This document shows, one piece after another, positions 49,038 through 60,346 of a stretch of 64,000 bases of DNA. This stretch comes from Glutinoglossum americanum. Lineage: Eukaryota > Ascomycota > Geoglossomycetes > Geoglossales > Geoglossaceae. The notes under the pieces were generated by a model that saw nothing but the letters and a program-made list of their open reading frames with translations, did no database searches and was not told where the DNA came from. Position 1 is the first letter of the stretch, and each line of letters opens with the position of its first letter. Location: NCBI GenBank assembly GCA_020080175.1, contig JAGHQL010000037.1, positions 62,001-126,000 on the forward strand. The letters run 5' to 3'. The translations under genes and the position numbers were made by a program.

Positions 49038-49911
49038 GCGCCCCAGTTATACCGGTGTGGATGTCCTTATCTGCATCGTCATCATGCATTATTCCTAGGA
49101 CGCCGGGTATCCTCACTAGTTGGTTTTCTTTCCTTTCTCTGTTCTGTCTTGTGTGATAGTGTTCCTTTTCGTCACTCCCTCTGTCCGCTGTCTGACCCCT
49201 TTCCTACCTCCAAGTTTGAGTCTCCTGTCAAGGGAGAGTAATTTTCCTGGGGTCATGTCCGCTGTATGTGCGAGGGAGGGGTGAGTAAGTACAGGGTGCA
49301 CTGAGGCGGCGTTCGTAGACATACTTTCTTTTGCCTCCTGATGTGTTACTATGCACTTTTAATGTCGTTTCTCGATGTGTGTTACTAGGCACATTTAATG
49401 TTATGCTGATATACCATCTCATTGGGCAGAGAGCCCTGAGAAGTGATAAGGCATATATTATGCGATATGACGGCCTGATTGTATGTGATGATCGATGGCT
49501 TCCTTGGCGTCTGTGATTCACGTAAATGGTAGCATATAGAAGTCGTATATAAAAGTCTTAGGGGATGCGAGGGCAAGAGTTCCACATGTCAACAACCGAA
49601 GTGTAGCGTCACGCACCACCGGTGATGACCGCTGCCTCGCCCCCAACGATGTGGTCTCAGACAACAGATATAGTGATAACTCCAGGGCATTTAGGAATCT
49701 CTGAGCTTCGAGAGATGTGGCTTTTCCTCGCGTAAAGTCGCTGCTGCTCTCGCAGTTCTACGAAAGGCTGAGCTACCTGTGGAACCTAGATAAGGGTTAC
49801 ACTGGTAGGCATAACTAAAGCGGATCAGAGAGGATCGTTCCTTCCAAGAAACCTGGCATCCATGGCGCTTGTAGCTAGATACGTAAAAGAAAATCGATAA
49901 ACCCTAGGAGC
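49038..49911. other. spacer between convergent RING-RRM and methyltransferase genes
   Basis: This holds the 3' ends of the two convergent genes. An imperfect direct repeat containing TGTTACTA and TTTAATGT lies at 49340-49365 and 49374-49401. Nothing else was recognised. Confidence 0.45.
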
Positions 49912-50863
49912 CTAGGCTCGCCTCCCCCTGGCTAAAAATACGCTCCTCTCAAACCCGGTCTCTCCTTCCCCCATTGTGAAACCCTTTCCCAGAACTACCA
50001 CACCGACGTCTACGCACCCCGCCTCTTCGAAAACTTCCTTGATCACCTCTTCTGAGAAACCGTGATGAGAAACCGTATGCTCCGCTTTATGGAAAAAGTG
50101 TTCCCCATGCCCATGCAGTATAGGGGCATGGGGCGTGAAATCGGTGGCCAAAAGGACGCCTGTGTGTGGCTTCAATCGCTCCACAAGACGCTTAGCCGCA
50201 AGAACAGGGTCGGCGAAATGGTGGAACCCCAGACCGACGACCGCGAGGTCAAAGTCAAAGAACTCAGGGCTGCCAAGGGAAGGGGATGGTGTGGTTGCAA
50301 GGAGGTCAGCGCATATAGCGTTCATTTCTTGCCGGGTGAGTCCTTGGTTTGAGGCACGGGTGTTGTATTCGTGGACCATGTTTTCGGAGATGTCGACACC
50401 GCGGAGCTCAGAGACAAGAGGGGCGAAGGTCTAGAAAGATTCAACGGAGAAGCTGTTAGCAGGAGGCTTGATGACCGATTTTGCAATGAGATTCCTGAAC
50501 GCACTCTCGACATCATACCTGCCTCGTGAATTAGTCGAGCTTGACTTCGGCTTGACCTTTTGTGGAAACATGGGGCACACCTGTGCCACACGCGAAATCA
50601 AGAACGCGGATGGTACGCCGTACTGCACCTTCATGGGGTGCTTCCTCTTTAGTGTCACCATCATCAGGATCCTCAATCCAATCTACCCCAATCCAGTCCT
50701 TTCTGTCCAGAATCTCTTGCGATAACCGGTCGAAGGTTTTTTGTTGCCATGCCTTGTTGTCATAGCTCGATGCCCGCTCGCTGATTGGCAGTTAGCAAGA
50801 AAAGCTGTGAGTGATGCAAACGTACTCGAAGTGCTTCCGATTTACTTCTGAAAAGTCAGCCAT
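49912..50863 (-). CDS. class I SAM-dependent methyltransferase
   Basis: Exons (minus strand) 50863-50826, 50780-50581, 50518-50505 and 50430-49912 give 256 residues. The protein starts MADFSEVNRKHFDERASSYD, typical of the UbiE/Methyltransf_11 type. Motif I is VLDFACGTGMMSRTFAPL. Its middle (GMMSR) comes from a 14-base exon that is required to keep the frame and complete the SAM-binding loop. Downstream are ELRGVDISENMV (motif I/post I), FDFDLAVVGLGFHHFADP (motif II) and a C-terminal beta-sheet region ending in FLARGRRA. The closing region contains HGHGEHFFHKAEHTVSHHGF, rich in His. The substrate cannot be inferred; fungal homologues are mostly uncharacterised small-molecule methyltransferases. 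The gene stands alone without biosynthetic neighbours. Confidence 0.85.
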
Positions 50864-51951
50864 CACCTCGTGTTTGTGAGCTTGATCGTGCGTTTTACAC
50901 CTGATAAGTAAACACTTTCTCAGATGAGTCTTATTGGTTCGTTAGATTAGCCCTTCCCCGCACTGCTCCTTAGGGATATGACCACAGTTCGCCTTGGTTC
51001 TTGTTTTCAAGTTGTATGCTCAGGAGGGTTCCTCATGATCACTAGCATGTCCCGGGCGGGTTATATGCCCGGGAGGGATCCTCATGATCGCTGGTATGTC
51101 GGGTAATATGCTCGGGAGGAATTCACCCCATCGAGCGGACAAGCTCTAAGCAACATGCTTGAGATCCCTACGCGCCTTAGTATCCATTTACTCGCTACTC
51201 TTTTTGCGAATGCAGCGAGCAAGCAACCCTCTTAGACTCTATACAATACTTGGTATTTCGTAGGACCTCACCAATTCGTATGCAGCGCCCTCCAAAAGCG
51301 GAAACCGACATCCAAATCCCAGGGGAGCGGAATCAAGCGGGAGTTGCCGCATACGTACATAATCGTCGGTAAACACCGCAATCTCATCACAGAATAATCC
51401 TAGCGAATTTGACGCCTGCACAACTCACATCTACGGATGCACATCTAGGGAGTATAACGTTGACTATCACGTCGCAGCGGGTTTCATCTCAACGGTTAGA
51501 TGTCATATCTAGGTCATCATTAACGCTTGTCCTGACTTTTCCTGTGACGTAGCCCAAGTCCGGCGCTTAAGTGTTTTTTCCTTTTTAAACTACCCTGGAG
51601 CAACTTCGCTGCGTTGCTTGCGGTCAAATATGTGGGCGCTCGGGAAGGGAGCCGAAGAAGTATAGTAGGCTCCCCGCGGGCCCTTCTCGGGAGAGGCTGC
51701 CATTCGGCGTCATAGATTCCCCCACGAGAACGGCTCGGGAGGAGCCCTATAACCACCATTCGATATCATGCCTACCTTATCACTTTCGTGTCTCAGGGGT
51801 TTTCGCTTCCGAGGGGTGCTATTCGCTGAATCACCAGTTTTTGACAGCGTGACTCGACTGTAAGTTACCAAAAAAATCTAGGGTCATTTGTGACAGTGGA
51901 TCCGCTGTCCCGGATTTGAGGGCCAAGAAAACTACCCGGAGATATTGCCTC
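50864..51951. other. spacer with a 49-base tandem repeat
   Basis: About 1.1 kb between the methyltransferase start and the TYW3 stop. It contains the tandem repeat at 51015-51120. Small open frames (51239-51421 and 51520-51759, both minus) have no recognised domain. The methyltransferase promoter must lie in the first part. Confidence 0.45.
51015..51120. repeat. tandem repeat, 2.3 copies of a 43-49 base unit
   Basis: Copy 1 spans 51015-51063, copy 2 51064-51106 and a partial third copy 51107-51120. Shared words include TATGC, GGGAGG, CCTCATGATC and TATGTC/CATGTC. Copies 1 and 2 differ at several bases and by a six-base gap, so the duplication is not very recent. It lies about 150 bases upstream of the methyltransferase start codon. 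Confidence 0.75.
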
Positions 51952-53010
51952 CTAAAGGCTGGCCTCGTGGGGTATAGGATTTTCCAAACTATAGGGAACA
52001 GTAGCCCCATATTCGGAGCCGGAACCATTGGCGGATGGGCTCTGGCGTCTTGCTTCTTGCAGCGCCAGCCTCTTCCTCAGTCCCTCCGCTCTTTTCCTCT
52101 CTCTCCGCGTATCTGTGTCTTCCCATTCCCGTTCCCCAGGCTTCGCCATTACCCCCGGCGGATGAATTATATCCAGAGCCTTTGCAAACCTCTCGATCCT
52201 GTGAGCATTCTCTCGGAACCTCATATTTCCAATTTCAACCAACGAGCGCAGATATGGCTCCCCCACAAGGCTAAAGATGGTTTCTGGAACGCGGTCGGTA
52301 GAATTGTGCAAGCAACCAATTATGGAGTCGAACGCAAGTCCCATAGATCGCACAGCGACCATGGGGGTTGTCTCGCCGTCAGGATTTGACGTAATATTAA
52401 CCGCACCGCTCTCCCGAAATCCCGCCTGTGACGCAGCGGTAAGCACGGTCTGTGCATGCTCAAGTGAGGCCGTGAGTACATGGAGGATCTGCGTTAATTA
52501 GCAGGGCAAGCCAGCGCTTTGCGAAACGAGGTTGAACCAGACCATTGGCTCGAACTTGAAATGCACATATCTTGTATCCTCCGAATGAGGAAACTCTCGG
52601 CCGCTGGTAGAGAGGCCAAATAACTCTGTAAACCCTGGGACGCCCCCAATATCCCCCGAAGGTAGAGGGATTGGGTCATGCGAGACATAAAGCCATCTTC
52701 CTCCACGGCCCTTGCCACCAACACTAGTCCCGCCGCTCTTGTTGGATAGGTCTCTAAACGCCTCATCCGAAGTTACAATATTCTCTCCTATGACAGGACT
52801 GTCGTTCTTTCTTTTTCCTTCCAGGAAAACGCTTATCCTTCCCGCGCAACTGCTTGTAGTCACGAGCCCTTCTTTGCTATTGACATTATGAATGAGTGGG
52901 CGGATATCTACATCCAGCGTACCTTTTGGTGACAAATCGCTGTACTGGATATCTGGGACCTGGAGTTGAGCGACAATACTATTCTTCTTCCTCTCGAAGG
53001 TTGAAGGCAT
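51952..53010 (-). CDS. TYW3: tRNA wybutosine-synthesizing protein 3 (TYW3)
   Basis: Exons (minus strand) 53010-52543 and 52488-51952 give 334 residues. TYW3 is a SAM-dependent methyltransferase that N-methylates the tricyclic base during wybutosine synthesis at position 37 of tRNA-Phe. The conserved pieces are MPSTFERKKNSIVAQLQ, KEGLVTTSSCAGRISVFLEG (48-65), GRGGRWLYVSHDP, VHFKFEPM joined by splicing to ILHVLTASLEHAQTVLTAAS, and SMGLAFDSIIGC. The upstream frame is open for 88 more codons, but the family N terminus is the ATG used here. The 54-base intron has a weak GTCTGG donor and a good GCTAAT branch site. The C-terminal 60 residues are charged. It diverges from the DUF2461 gene across 219 bases. 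Confidence 0.94.
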
Positions 53011-53229
53011 GACTCTGTTCCACTTCGTGCAGGAGAGGTGAGCTCGTTTGTACGCGGAACATAATTTGGTGTTGTTGACTCGAGAAAAGGCAAACCCGAG
53101 CTCGGCAAATGTTAATACGAGAACTTCTCTAGTGGAGTGATCCCATCGATACACCTCCCTCCAAGTTGTTTCAACACTCCCTAGAGGGTATAAATACCTT
53201 TCTTCACACTTGCTGAAGTCTATACCATA
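53011..53229. promoter_or_regulatory. 219-base bidirectional promoter of TYW3 and the DUF2461 gene
   Basis: The start codons of two divergent genes are only 219 bases apart, so their promoters must overlap or be very compact. A TATAAATA-like sequence lies near 53190-53197, close to the DUF2461 start. Both leaders must be short. Confidence 0.55.
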
Positions 53230-56200
53230 ATGGCCCGTCGTTCTGCGAAGATATCCGGCAAGCGTTCTCCGCAAACGGCCGTTACTTCAACACGACAATC
53301 GAAGCGTCTAAAAGCAGACGAGAGTGTACCTGTAAGAACAAAAGCTAAGAGCCAGGCTCAAAATAGAAAGCCAACGCCTAAGAAGAGCAAGTACTTCGAG
53401 CCCCAAGCTGCCAGTGACAGTGATAAAGATGAGGATCGTGAGGAGCCTGGCAATTCCGACCTGGAATCCGATTACCTTAATGAGTCTGGGCATGAGGATG
53501 CCGTTATTGCCCCCACATCCACCGAGCCTGAAGGCGAAGAAGGAACTGAAGACTTCGGTGAGGAATTTTTGAAGCCCAAGATGCGGCGGAGGACCACCGG
53601 ACGCAAACCAGCCTTGAAGGCAATGCTTCCGGCTAGTAAGGAATTGTTGAAAGAAGGCGTGAAAACAGGCTTGGAACCCGGTAAAGAAGTCCGTACCAGG
53701 CTCCCCAAAGCTAGGGAAGCAGGAGATATTCCGTATCAAGACGATAGGATACACCCAAACACGTTTCTTTTCCTCAAGGATTTGGCACAGCATAATGACA
53801 GACTCTGGTTGAAGCGTAAGATCCATCCCCAGTCTTGGAGGATAGACGGAGAAGCTCGGAGATGTGGGCCATGAGGTTTGATTCGTTTCTTTTCCTAGTG
53901 CATGACAAAGACTACCGCAACTCCCAGAAGGATTTCGAAACCTTTGTTGAGAAATTGACCGAGAAGGTCATCGAAAAGGACGATACGATACCGGAACTTC
54001 CGATGAAAGATCTAGTAGGGCTCCATGTCTTCGTTTGTTTGCTGTGTATATATAGATTGCTCACGCAAACCCCGCGCTATAGATTTTGAGGATTTATCGC
54101 GACATGAGGTTTACTTCTGACCCGACACCATATAGGGTACGAAACCATTGTTGGGGCAGACTACCTTTTGAAGGGATTCTATTATGCTAACTACATCAAG
54201 ACACATTTTGGTGTTGGATGGTGAGCTCGTTGTTTCTCTTTTTCTTTCTAATATTAAAAGCTACTATTTGAACTAGCTCTCTCCGGTCGAGGAAATGTTA
54301 GGTGTCCTAGGTCGCTAAAGAAGTTGGATTCCATAGGTCTCGAACAGGACGAAAAGGCCCATATGCTGGGTACTTCCTAGCGCTGGAACCAGGGAATAGC
54401 TTCATTGGTGGGTCAAAGTTTCCTTGTTTCCGCCATGTTTATTGTTATACGAATACATTGGCCAAAGTCTCCGCGTTTTTACCCCTTTTACCTAACACTG
54501 AAAACGCCACGGCAATACCCCGGGGATGCCCATCAACTGGTGACAACACGGATCTCTCTGGAGCATGCAAATTGAAGAGCATGCCCATTAGGCAGGGCTG
54601 TAGGGATATCTCCTAGGTATGCAACTCGAAGGTCTGCCCGCCAAATAGTGGTTCCAGGGGACCCTCCGGAGCACACACCCAACGATGCGAAAACCAACTC
54701 CAACTGGCGGCCGCAGAGTAAGCGCGAAGGCTTTCGTCCGTAGTCTCTTTTGAATAATTGTGCCATGTGATCATTCTATGTTCTAGATACCATCAAGGCT
54801 CCTACACTAGGACAGAGGACATGGCCTCAAGGGACGGTCTTCCAGGAACCGATTCTGAATCTCCACAGTACTGATTGCGGGGATGTATAGCACGTAGAAG
54901 CTCATAGGAAGGAATGCTGGCTAGGTTGGCTGACAGGCGTACACAACGGTGGGGTGATTGCCATAGGGCAGTTGTCGACCCAAGCCACTTTACAAACTAG
55001 ACGCTCCGTTCGTCTAACTCCTGCATAACCCGATTAGCTAGCAACATGGCGAAGGCCCCGAATCTGCAGAGAGGACATCTCAAAGACACAAACGATCTAA
55101 CTTGCCGGTGTCGCGGTAGACCTAGCTTTTGCAACGTTTAGTATGAAACGAAAGCAAGTAAAGGTCTAGGTCTAAGTCAGTTTCGGTCAAAGCCTTCGTT
55201 GGCTTCCATTGAGCTAGGACATCTCAAGTCAGTAATCGAAGGGGCGTGTCTATTAGATCTTGGGGTTTTTTTGGAGCACGGGAGGACCCTCAAGATCGAA
55301 ACACGAAGCTTGGTTCATAAATACGGAAGTCTCGTGTTATATTCTCTTTGGCCGCCTCGGATGGATACCCAGCCGGACGAACTGGTAATCCAACTTTCTT
55401 TCATTGTTTGGGGTGCTTCGTCTGCAGGGGCCCCTTACTAGCGGACTGGTCGGGACTCGTCGTAATTGCTCGATTTGAACCCCCATCACAACTACTAAGC
55501 TGAGGCCCTTTGGCTAACGTGGGCGCCCTTCTCTATCTTGTTCTAGCCGGCGGGTTATATATGCCAGAGGCATCATCATTAGCTCTAATCCGACGTGACA
55601 TCGACCAAAAACCTCATAAGCTTAAGCGCATCTTGAGGGCTGAGGGTTTACGTAGGGAGTTCTTTAACGGTATCTCTGATAACGAGGAGGAGGTAGTGAA
55701 GGCATTCGTGAGTGGGAGCAATAAGAACGCATTGAAGACGAAACCCAAGGTAAGTTTCTAGTTCTTATTCTTTCATCTAGACAGGTTGACCTTCTGCGTT
55801 AGCCAGTTTCTACTTGTTTGATTGTTTTCTGCAAACCATAGTAGTGGTCAATTGCCACAGGGAATTGGCTCATCTTAACGTTTTCCTCTTATAGAGATGT
55901 GGGCTACTTGGTCGACTGATCTAGGGCAATCAGTGGCGAGCCGTTTATGGACCACTTTGGAAAGCTGTGTCTTTCATCGTGCATCCCCTCAACCCCTGAG
56001 GGTCAAACTCCACGGCAGTGGCCCTTAAAGCCATATACTTACACTTGCCTTCTTTCCCACTGCCCCAAGGTGCAATTATCTTAGACCGTTCGACTTGATA
56101 TTATTCCTCTGGTAGATGTTCTACCCATGAGTTTGCGTCTCCGGTAGCCGCGGGTCGGCAAATGGCAGAGCCGACTCTTCTGGTTTTTTCGCATGATACA

Positions 56201-56860
56201 TACATCCTTGTGTTCGCCTGTCTGCAACTGCCTACATATCTCTTTCACAAGCTAGTACCTTTGGGCCAATTTGGCCAATGCTGATACTCTACTAATCTTT
56301 TTTCACTGGCGGTGGTGTAAAAATAGGGTTTTGATGCCGGTAGAGACATTGCACTATTGCGATTGCGGAGCTTCACCATTAGCAGGAAGTTACCGGGCCA
56401 GGTCTTTAGCGCGTCAGATGGTGCTAACCAAATCGCCGATCTACTAGGCGTCCTCACACCATTCGTAAGTCCACCTTGTTACCTGCGTGCATACGGAGCA
56501 GTGGATCTTGTTCAAACTTTCATTCCGCTATCCCACATTCTGCTTTCCATCCCACCATGATCCCCGTGCGTAGGTTTTCGTTTATGATTCCCTGCCTCAC
56601 ACTTCTCGAAATGAATTTTTTAATACCTGTTCAATCCTTGCGCTGCGGTGGGCATTTCCTGCACACGGACTCAACTCACGATAGACCATTCTCTTTATCC
56701 CCCATCCCCCCATAAACCCCTCACGAGGTGCACTCGGCATGCAGTCCTGCATCTTCTGACCAAATCCTAGATAACCTATTTGAATAGCGTTGTTTTGCCG
56801 GATTTTAGTGGCTCGAGCGATGACGATTATGGCCACAATAGCGGAGATGGTGACGGATGA
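53230..56860 (+). CDS. DUF2461/TIGR02453 family protein, intron-expanded gene
   Basis: Exons 53230-53815, 53899-54014, 54083-54136, 54201-54220, 54337-54407, 55547-55749, 56327-56464 and 56771-56860 give 425 residues. The N-terminal 180 residues are basic and acidic low-complexity sequence (QSKRLKADESVP, SDSDKDEDREEPGN), suggesting a nuclear protein. The conserved domain follows: FLFLKDLAQHNDRLWLKLHD, TIPELPMKDL, IYRDMRFTSDPTPYRTHFG, WSRTGRKGPYAGYFLALEPG, SFIAGGLYMP, VVKAFVSGSNKNALKTKPKG and TYLNSVVLPDF. The biochemical role of this bacterial and fungal family is not established. A 20-base exon is needed between PTPYR and W. Introns 5, 6 and 7 are 1139, 577 and 306 bases; the others are 64-116. 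Every junction agrees in phase, so the gene appears functional. Confidence 0.88.
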
Positions 56861-58901
56861 AGCCTTCGGATCGAGACCATCGACATATAGTGACCTAGCA
56901 TGTGGCACTAAGTGGTCCGCCGGAAGGCGCGGGAGGCTCGAGGTTCTAGGCCTTAGCTTCTGGACTCCGGGCGCAATGTCGTATTCAATGTAGTGAGCAA
57001 AATAAAGCGCACACTTGTCTTTGATCGTGCCTCATGCTGCCTCGCGCTCTATGTGCTGTGCCGCTCAAACACGTTTCCAGTAGCAACGCGGCGAAGGAAA
57101 TTGCAGTGGCGCGCATGCTCGCTGCGCCGTCGAGCTTTCGAGAGGCATATGGAGTACATGTTTGAAAATGGAACCTGTTCAGGCGTGTTCTCAGGACGTG
57201 CTCTATGCAACCTATCAGACTCGCTGCAGGGAATGCTCCGACGCAACGGGAACCCACAGGTAATTCTGATCATATGACCTGCAGGTTAGACAGGGCCGCA
57301 TATTCGCGTCTAGCGAGTGAGCTTGCCGCGACTCAACAATCGAGCGTGCCGCCCACGCTCATGTGGTTCTAGGTTGGGTATGCTGGTTGGACCACGTCGC
57401 GTCGTCAGAACCCATCAGGATGAACTTGCGTCTTATCCTACCCAAAAAATCCCGATATCCTCGTTGCTAATTATCGGTTGATATCGCCGTCGTCGTCCGC
57501 TGTCATCACGCAAGCCAGTGCGGGGAAAAAGTCATCCTCTGGCTGACCAAGATGAATAAGTGAGACTCAGGCTGGCGTGGTGGTGCGGTGGCAGCGCTTA
57601 TGAGAACATGGCTGCGCCGCGTTGCGTCGCGTTCACAATCTGCTCTACTGCGAGTATATGCATGAGCTATCACGGAGTAAAGTGAAGGTCGAGTGGGCGT
57701 TGATCACCGCCATCATACCACAAACGGAAACTACCCATCGGCTGAATGCATGTCGCTGCAGGGTAGTTGCATCATCCCTCATTTTCTCAAAAAGCAAATT
57801 GCAGAAACAACCCTTGGATAATTTCACGCATCTTGACTTTTTGATGGGTGCCCGCTATTTGTTAGAGTATGGCTCGATGTCGCGGAGCGGGCCGTCTCGC
57901 TGTCACATTGATCGGGCAAGGCCAGCACACCAACAGTGGATGCCCGGCATGGTCCCAACCAAGGAAATCAAAAAAGCCATGCCAGGTTGCAACGATGATT
58001 ATCGTGATGACGACGAGATGCTAAGGCTAGCGCCTAGTGGAAATTCAATCTACGGTTTAGTTTGCAGGCAAGACGTATGAGCAAAGGTGCAGTATGTGGC
58101 AAGCCAGGTCTGAAATCACAATGCTAGATCGCTAGAACAACGTTCTCGTGCCATCACTTGGGGATGAAGCGAAGAGTCAGCAGAACCACCACCAGAACAT
58201 TGAGACGCAGCATCGGCGATGCAACGCATCGCTAGTAAATAACGGGGAACCGTTGATGTGGCATTGTGACCAGATCTGTAATTTGTGTTACCAGAATCTT
58301 CCGCGAAACGTTCAGTGGTAGGGGATGTCGTGTTTTGGCCGCCATCTGATCCAGATTTCTGTGGTAGGGAATTTGGCGCCTATACGCGCACGACTCACGA
58401 CCCATCAGGGAAAGCTACGGAATTAGGGTTTTTATGTCAAGGGTTAGGCCGAAAATTCCTTGGTGACCATCGGGTCCATTGATTGCTCTAACTTTGCGAC
58501 ATAAAGTTTTCGCTGGGGTCTGATAAAAAAATTTTAGTCTCGCGTTCCATCTCACTCATCCTCATGCCCGGAAACGAGTCTCGCCACCCCGAGACTTGCG
58601 GCACAGGGTATGCCCGTTCCCTCGCGGAACCGAATTGTGTCGGGAAATAATCGCGCATTTGAACCTCTGGATACTCTGCCGGCGGCTTGGCATTGGCCCT
58701 AATGTATTTGCAGTCAATACCTTTGGAAACTAGCAATTGCGATTCCAGGAGTGCGTAATCTTGGCCTGCACCGTCGATGGTGGATTATCACCGATGAGAT
58801 GCACCGCACGGGGAGCGGCTGCTAACTTGCCCCAAATATGCAGCCCGCCGGGAGAGGCCCACTTCCAGTCAGCCTAGGACCAACTACCCCCGTGAGGCCC
58901 C

Positions 58902-59210
58902 ATGAGCTGCTTCGAAAACAACCCTGGCGCTCGTGAATTGGCACCCAAGACATCTTACTCGCTCATGATCCTCCGCGACATCGAAACCGAGCTCGAACTG
59001 GGAGGCGACAACGTCGTGACGTACAACCTACAGGGAAGCAAGGAATCAACCAGTCCTAATCCCTTACTTTCGGGCCATCTTGGTCCATGCCGTCCAACCA
59101 CCCCTCTCAAAACGATACACCGCACGGACGATGCGGTCATCAATCCACCAATTTCACCTCCACGCCGGATTGTATACCTAGCCTTCGTCTCTACCCAAAT
59201 GAGCCCGTAG
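58902..59210 (+). CDS. hypothetical protein (102 residues)
   Basis: The frame begins with ATG (MSCFENNPGARELAPKTSYS) and runs to a stop at 59210. The first 60 codons prefer C or G at third positions, as genes do, and include an acidic segment, ILRDIETELELGGDNVV. I recognise no domain. The second half is Pro/Thr-rich and may be read-through of an intron or non-coding sequence. It could be a remnant or a first exon. Confidence 0.25.
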   Translation: MSCFENNPGARELAPKTSYSLMILRDIETELELGGDNVVTYNLQGSKESTSPNPLLSGHLGPCRPTTPLKTIHRTDDAVINPPISPPRRIVYLAFVSTQMSP

Positions 59211-60319
59211 TTTTGGATTAGCTATTAATGGCATCTCCCGGCGATGGATATTAAGGTTTTACGGGGGGTCCCTCGCCTCTGAGAGTGAGAGGCGTAGGCT
59301 ACCGGTTACATGCCCTGCTCACTCTTTATCCATCATGAAATCTCGGATTGTTGACTCGGCGCAAGCAGTCATCACCACCTGTCTTGGCCGCCGTTGTGAG
59401 AAAAGAATTCCCATACTCTTGCAAGGACGTCCAGGTACTGCAGCCCTTTTCTTTGGGCGATGACCGAATCACATCTCCTGGCGGTGATCCTCGTGAGCAG
59501 GAGGATGACACGGGGTGATAGAGTTCACACCGCTTCGCTACGCATGGCCCACCTATCGAGGGCCGGACAAGCCAAACACACCAAACACACCAAGACAGCC
59601 TCTCGGTTGGACGCGGGGGCCGCACTGCACGCTGAGGGCGAGCAAGAAGTGAGTGGATGGGACATCGAGAGCCCTCTTGTTCCGACGGTCGGAGTCAGAT
59701 GTCTTTCTCGGTTACTCTTTCTTCCGAGTGTTTGGTTGGGGTCTTTTGTCTGAGGGAAACAACGAAAACGGCGGCATTGCGTCTGCCTTAAGGCGCGCTT
59801 CCAGGCATTTGGGTGTGGCGGACTGCTCGGCAGTGCCTCGGGTCATCTCGCCCCATCTGATTGACTGATTCAGCCTGGCGGGCTGGCGAATGTGTCCAAG
59901 TACGAATTGTCTTGTATGTTGCACGCAAACCTCGTCGCTCGATTACCTACGCCGCTTGCTACTCCGCGCGCCTTCTGCATTCTCTCTTTCACGAGGCGGC
60001 TCACTAATGTATGTGTATACTTGTATGTACAGCGTCTAATACCAGCCCGTTGCTACCTGCGTACAGCATACTCCGCTCTACCGCTGCTACAGCCTCTGAC
60101 AATACAATACACTAATATATACCCACTAATCATCGCCTTCTTGCCCTGGTTCGATCTGGCGCTAGAGTATGTCATTTTGCATGCCGGTTTTGTGACACAA
60201 CGAACCGCACACGCACTCACAGTGAAAAACTGGAGCGCACCTCCCGGCAATCTCATCGCGAACGACGCACTTTCCGCCCGTCCCGCTAGGCTCAGAGGCC
60301 CAAGCCAACCCTAACCATT

Positions 60320-60346
60320 CCATCCCTCCCATCCCTCCCATCCCTC
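60320..60346. repeat. 9-base repeat, three copies (catccctcc)
   Basis: Three perfect copies of catccctcc in a row inside a longer C-rich pyrimidine tract. It is a simple repeat without an evident role. Confidence 0.7.
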
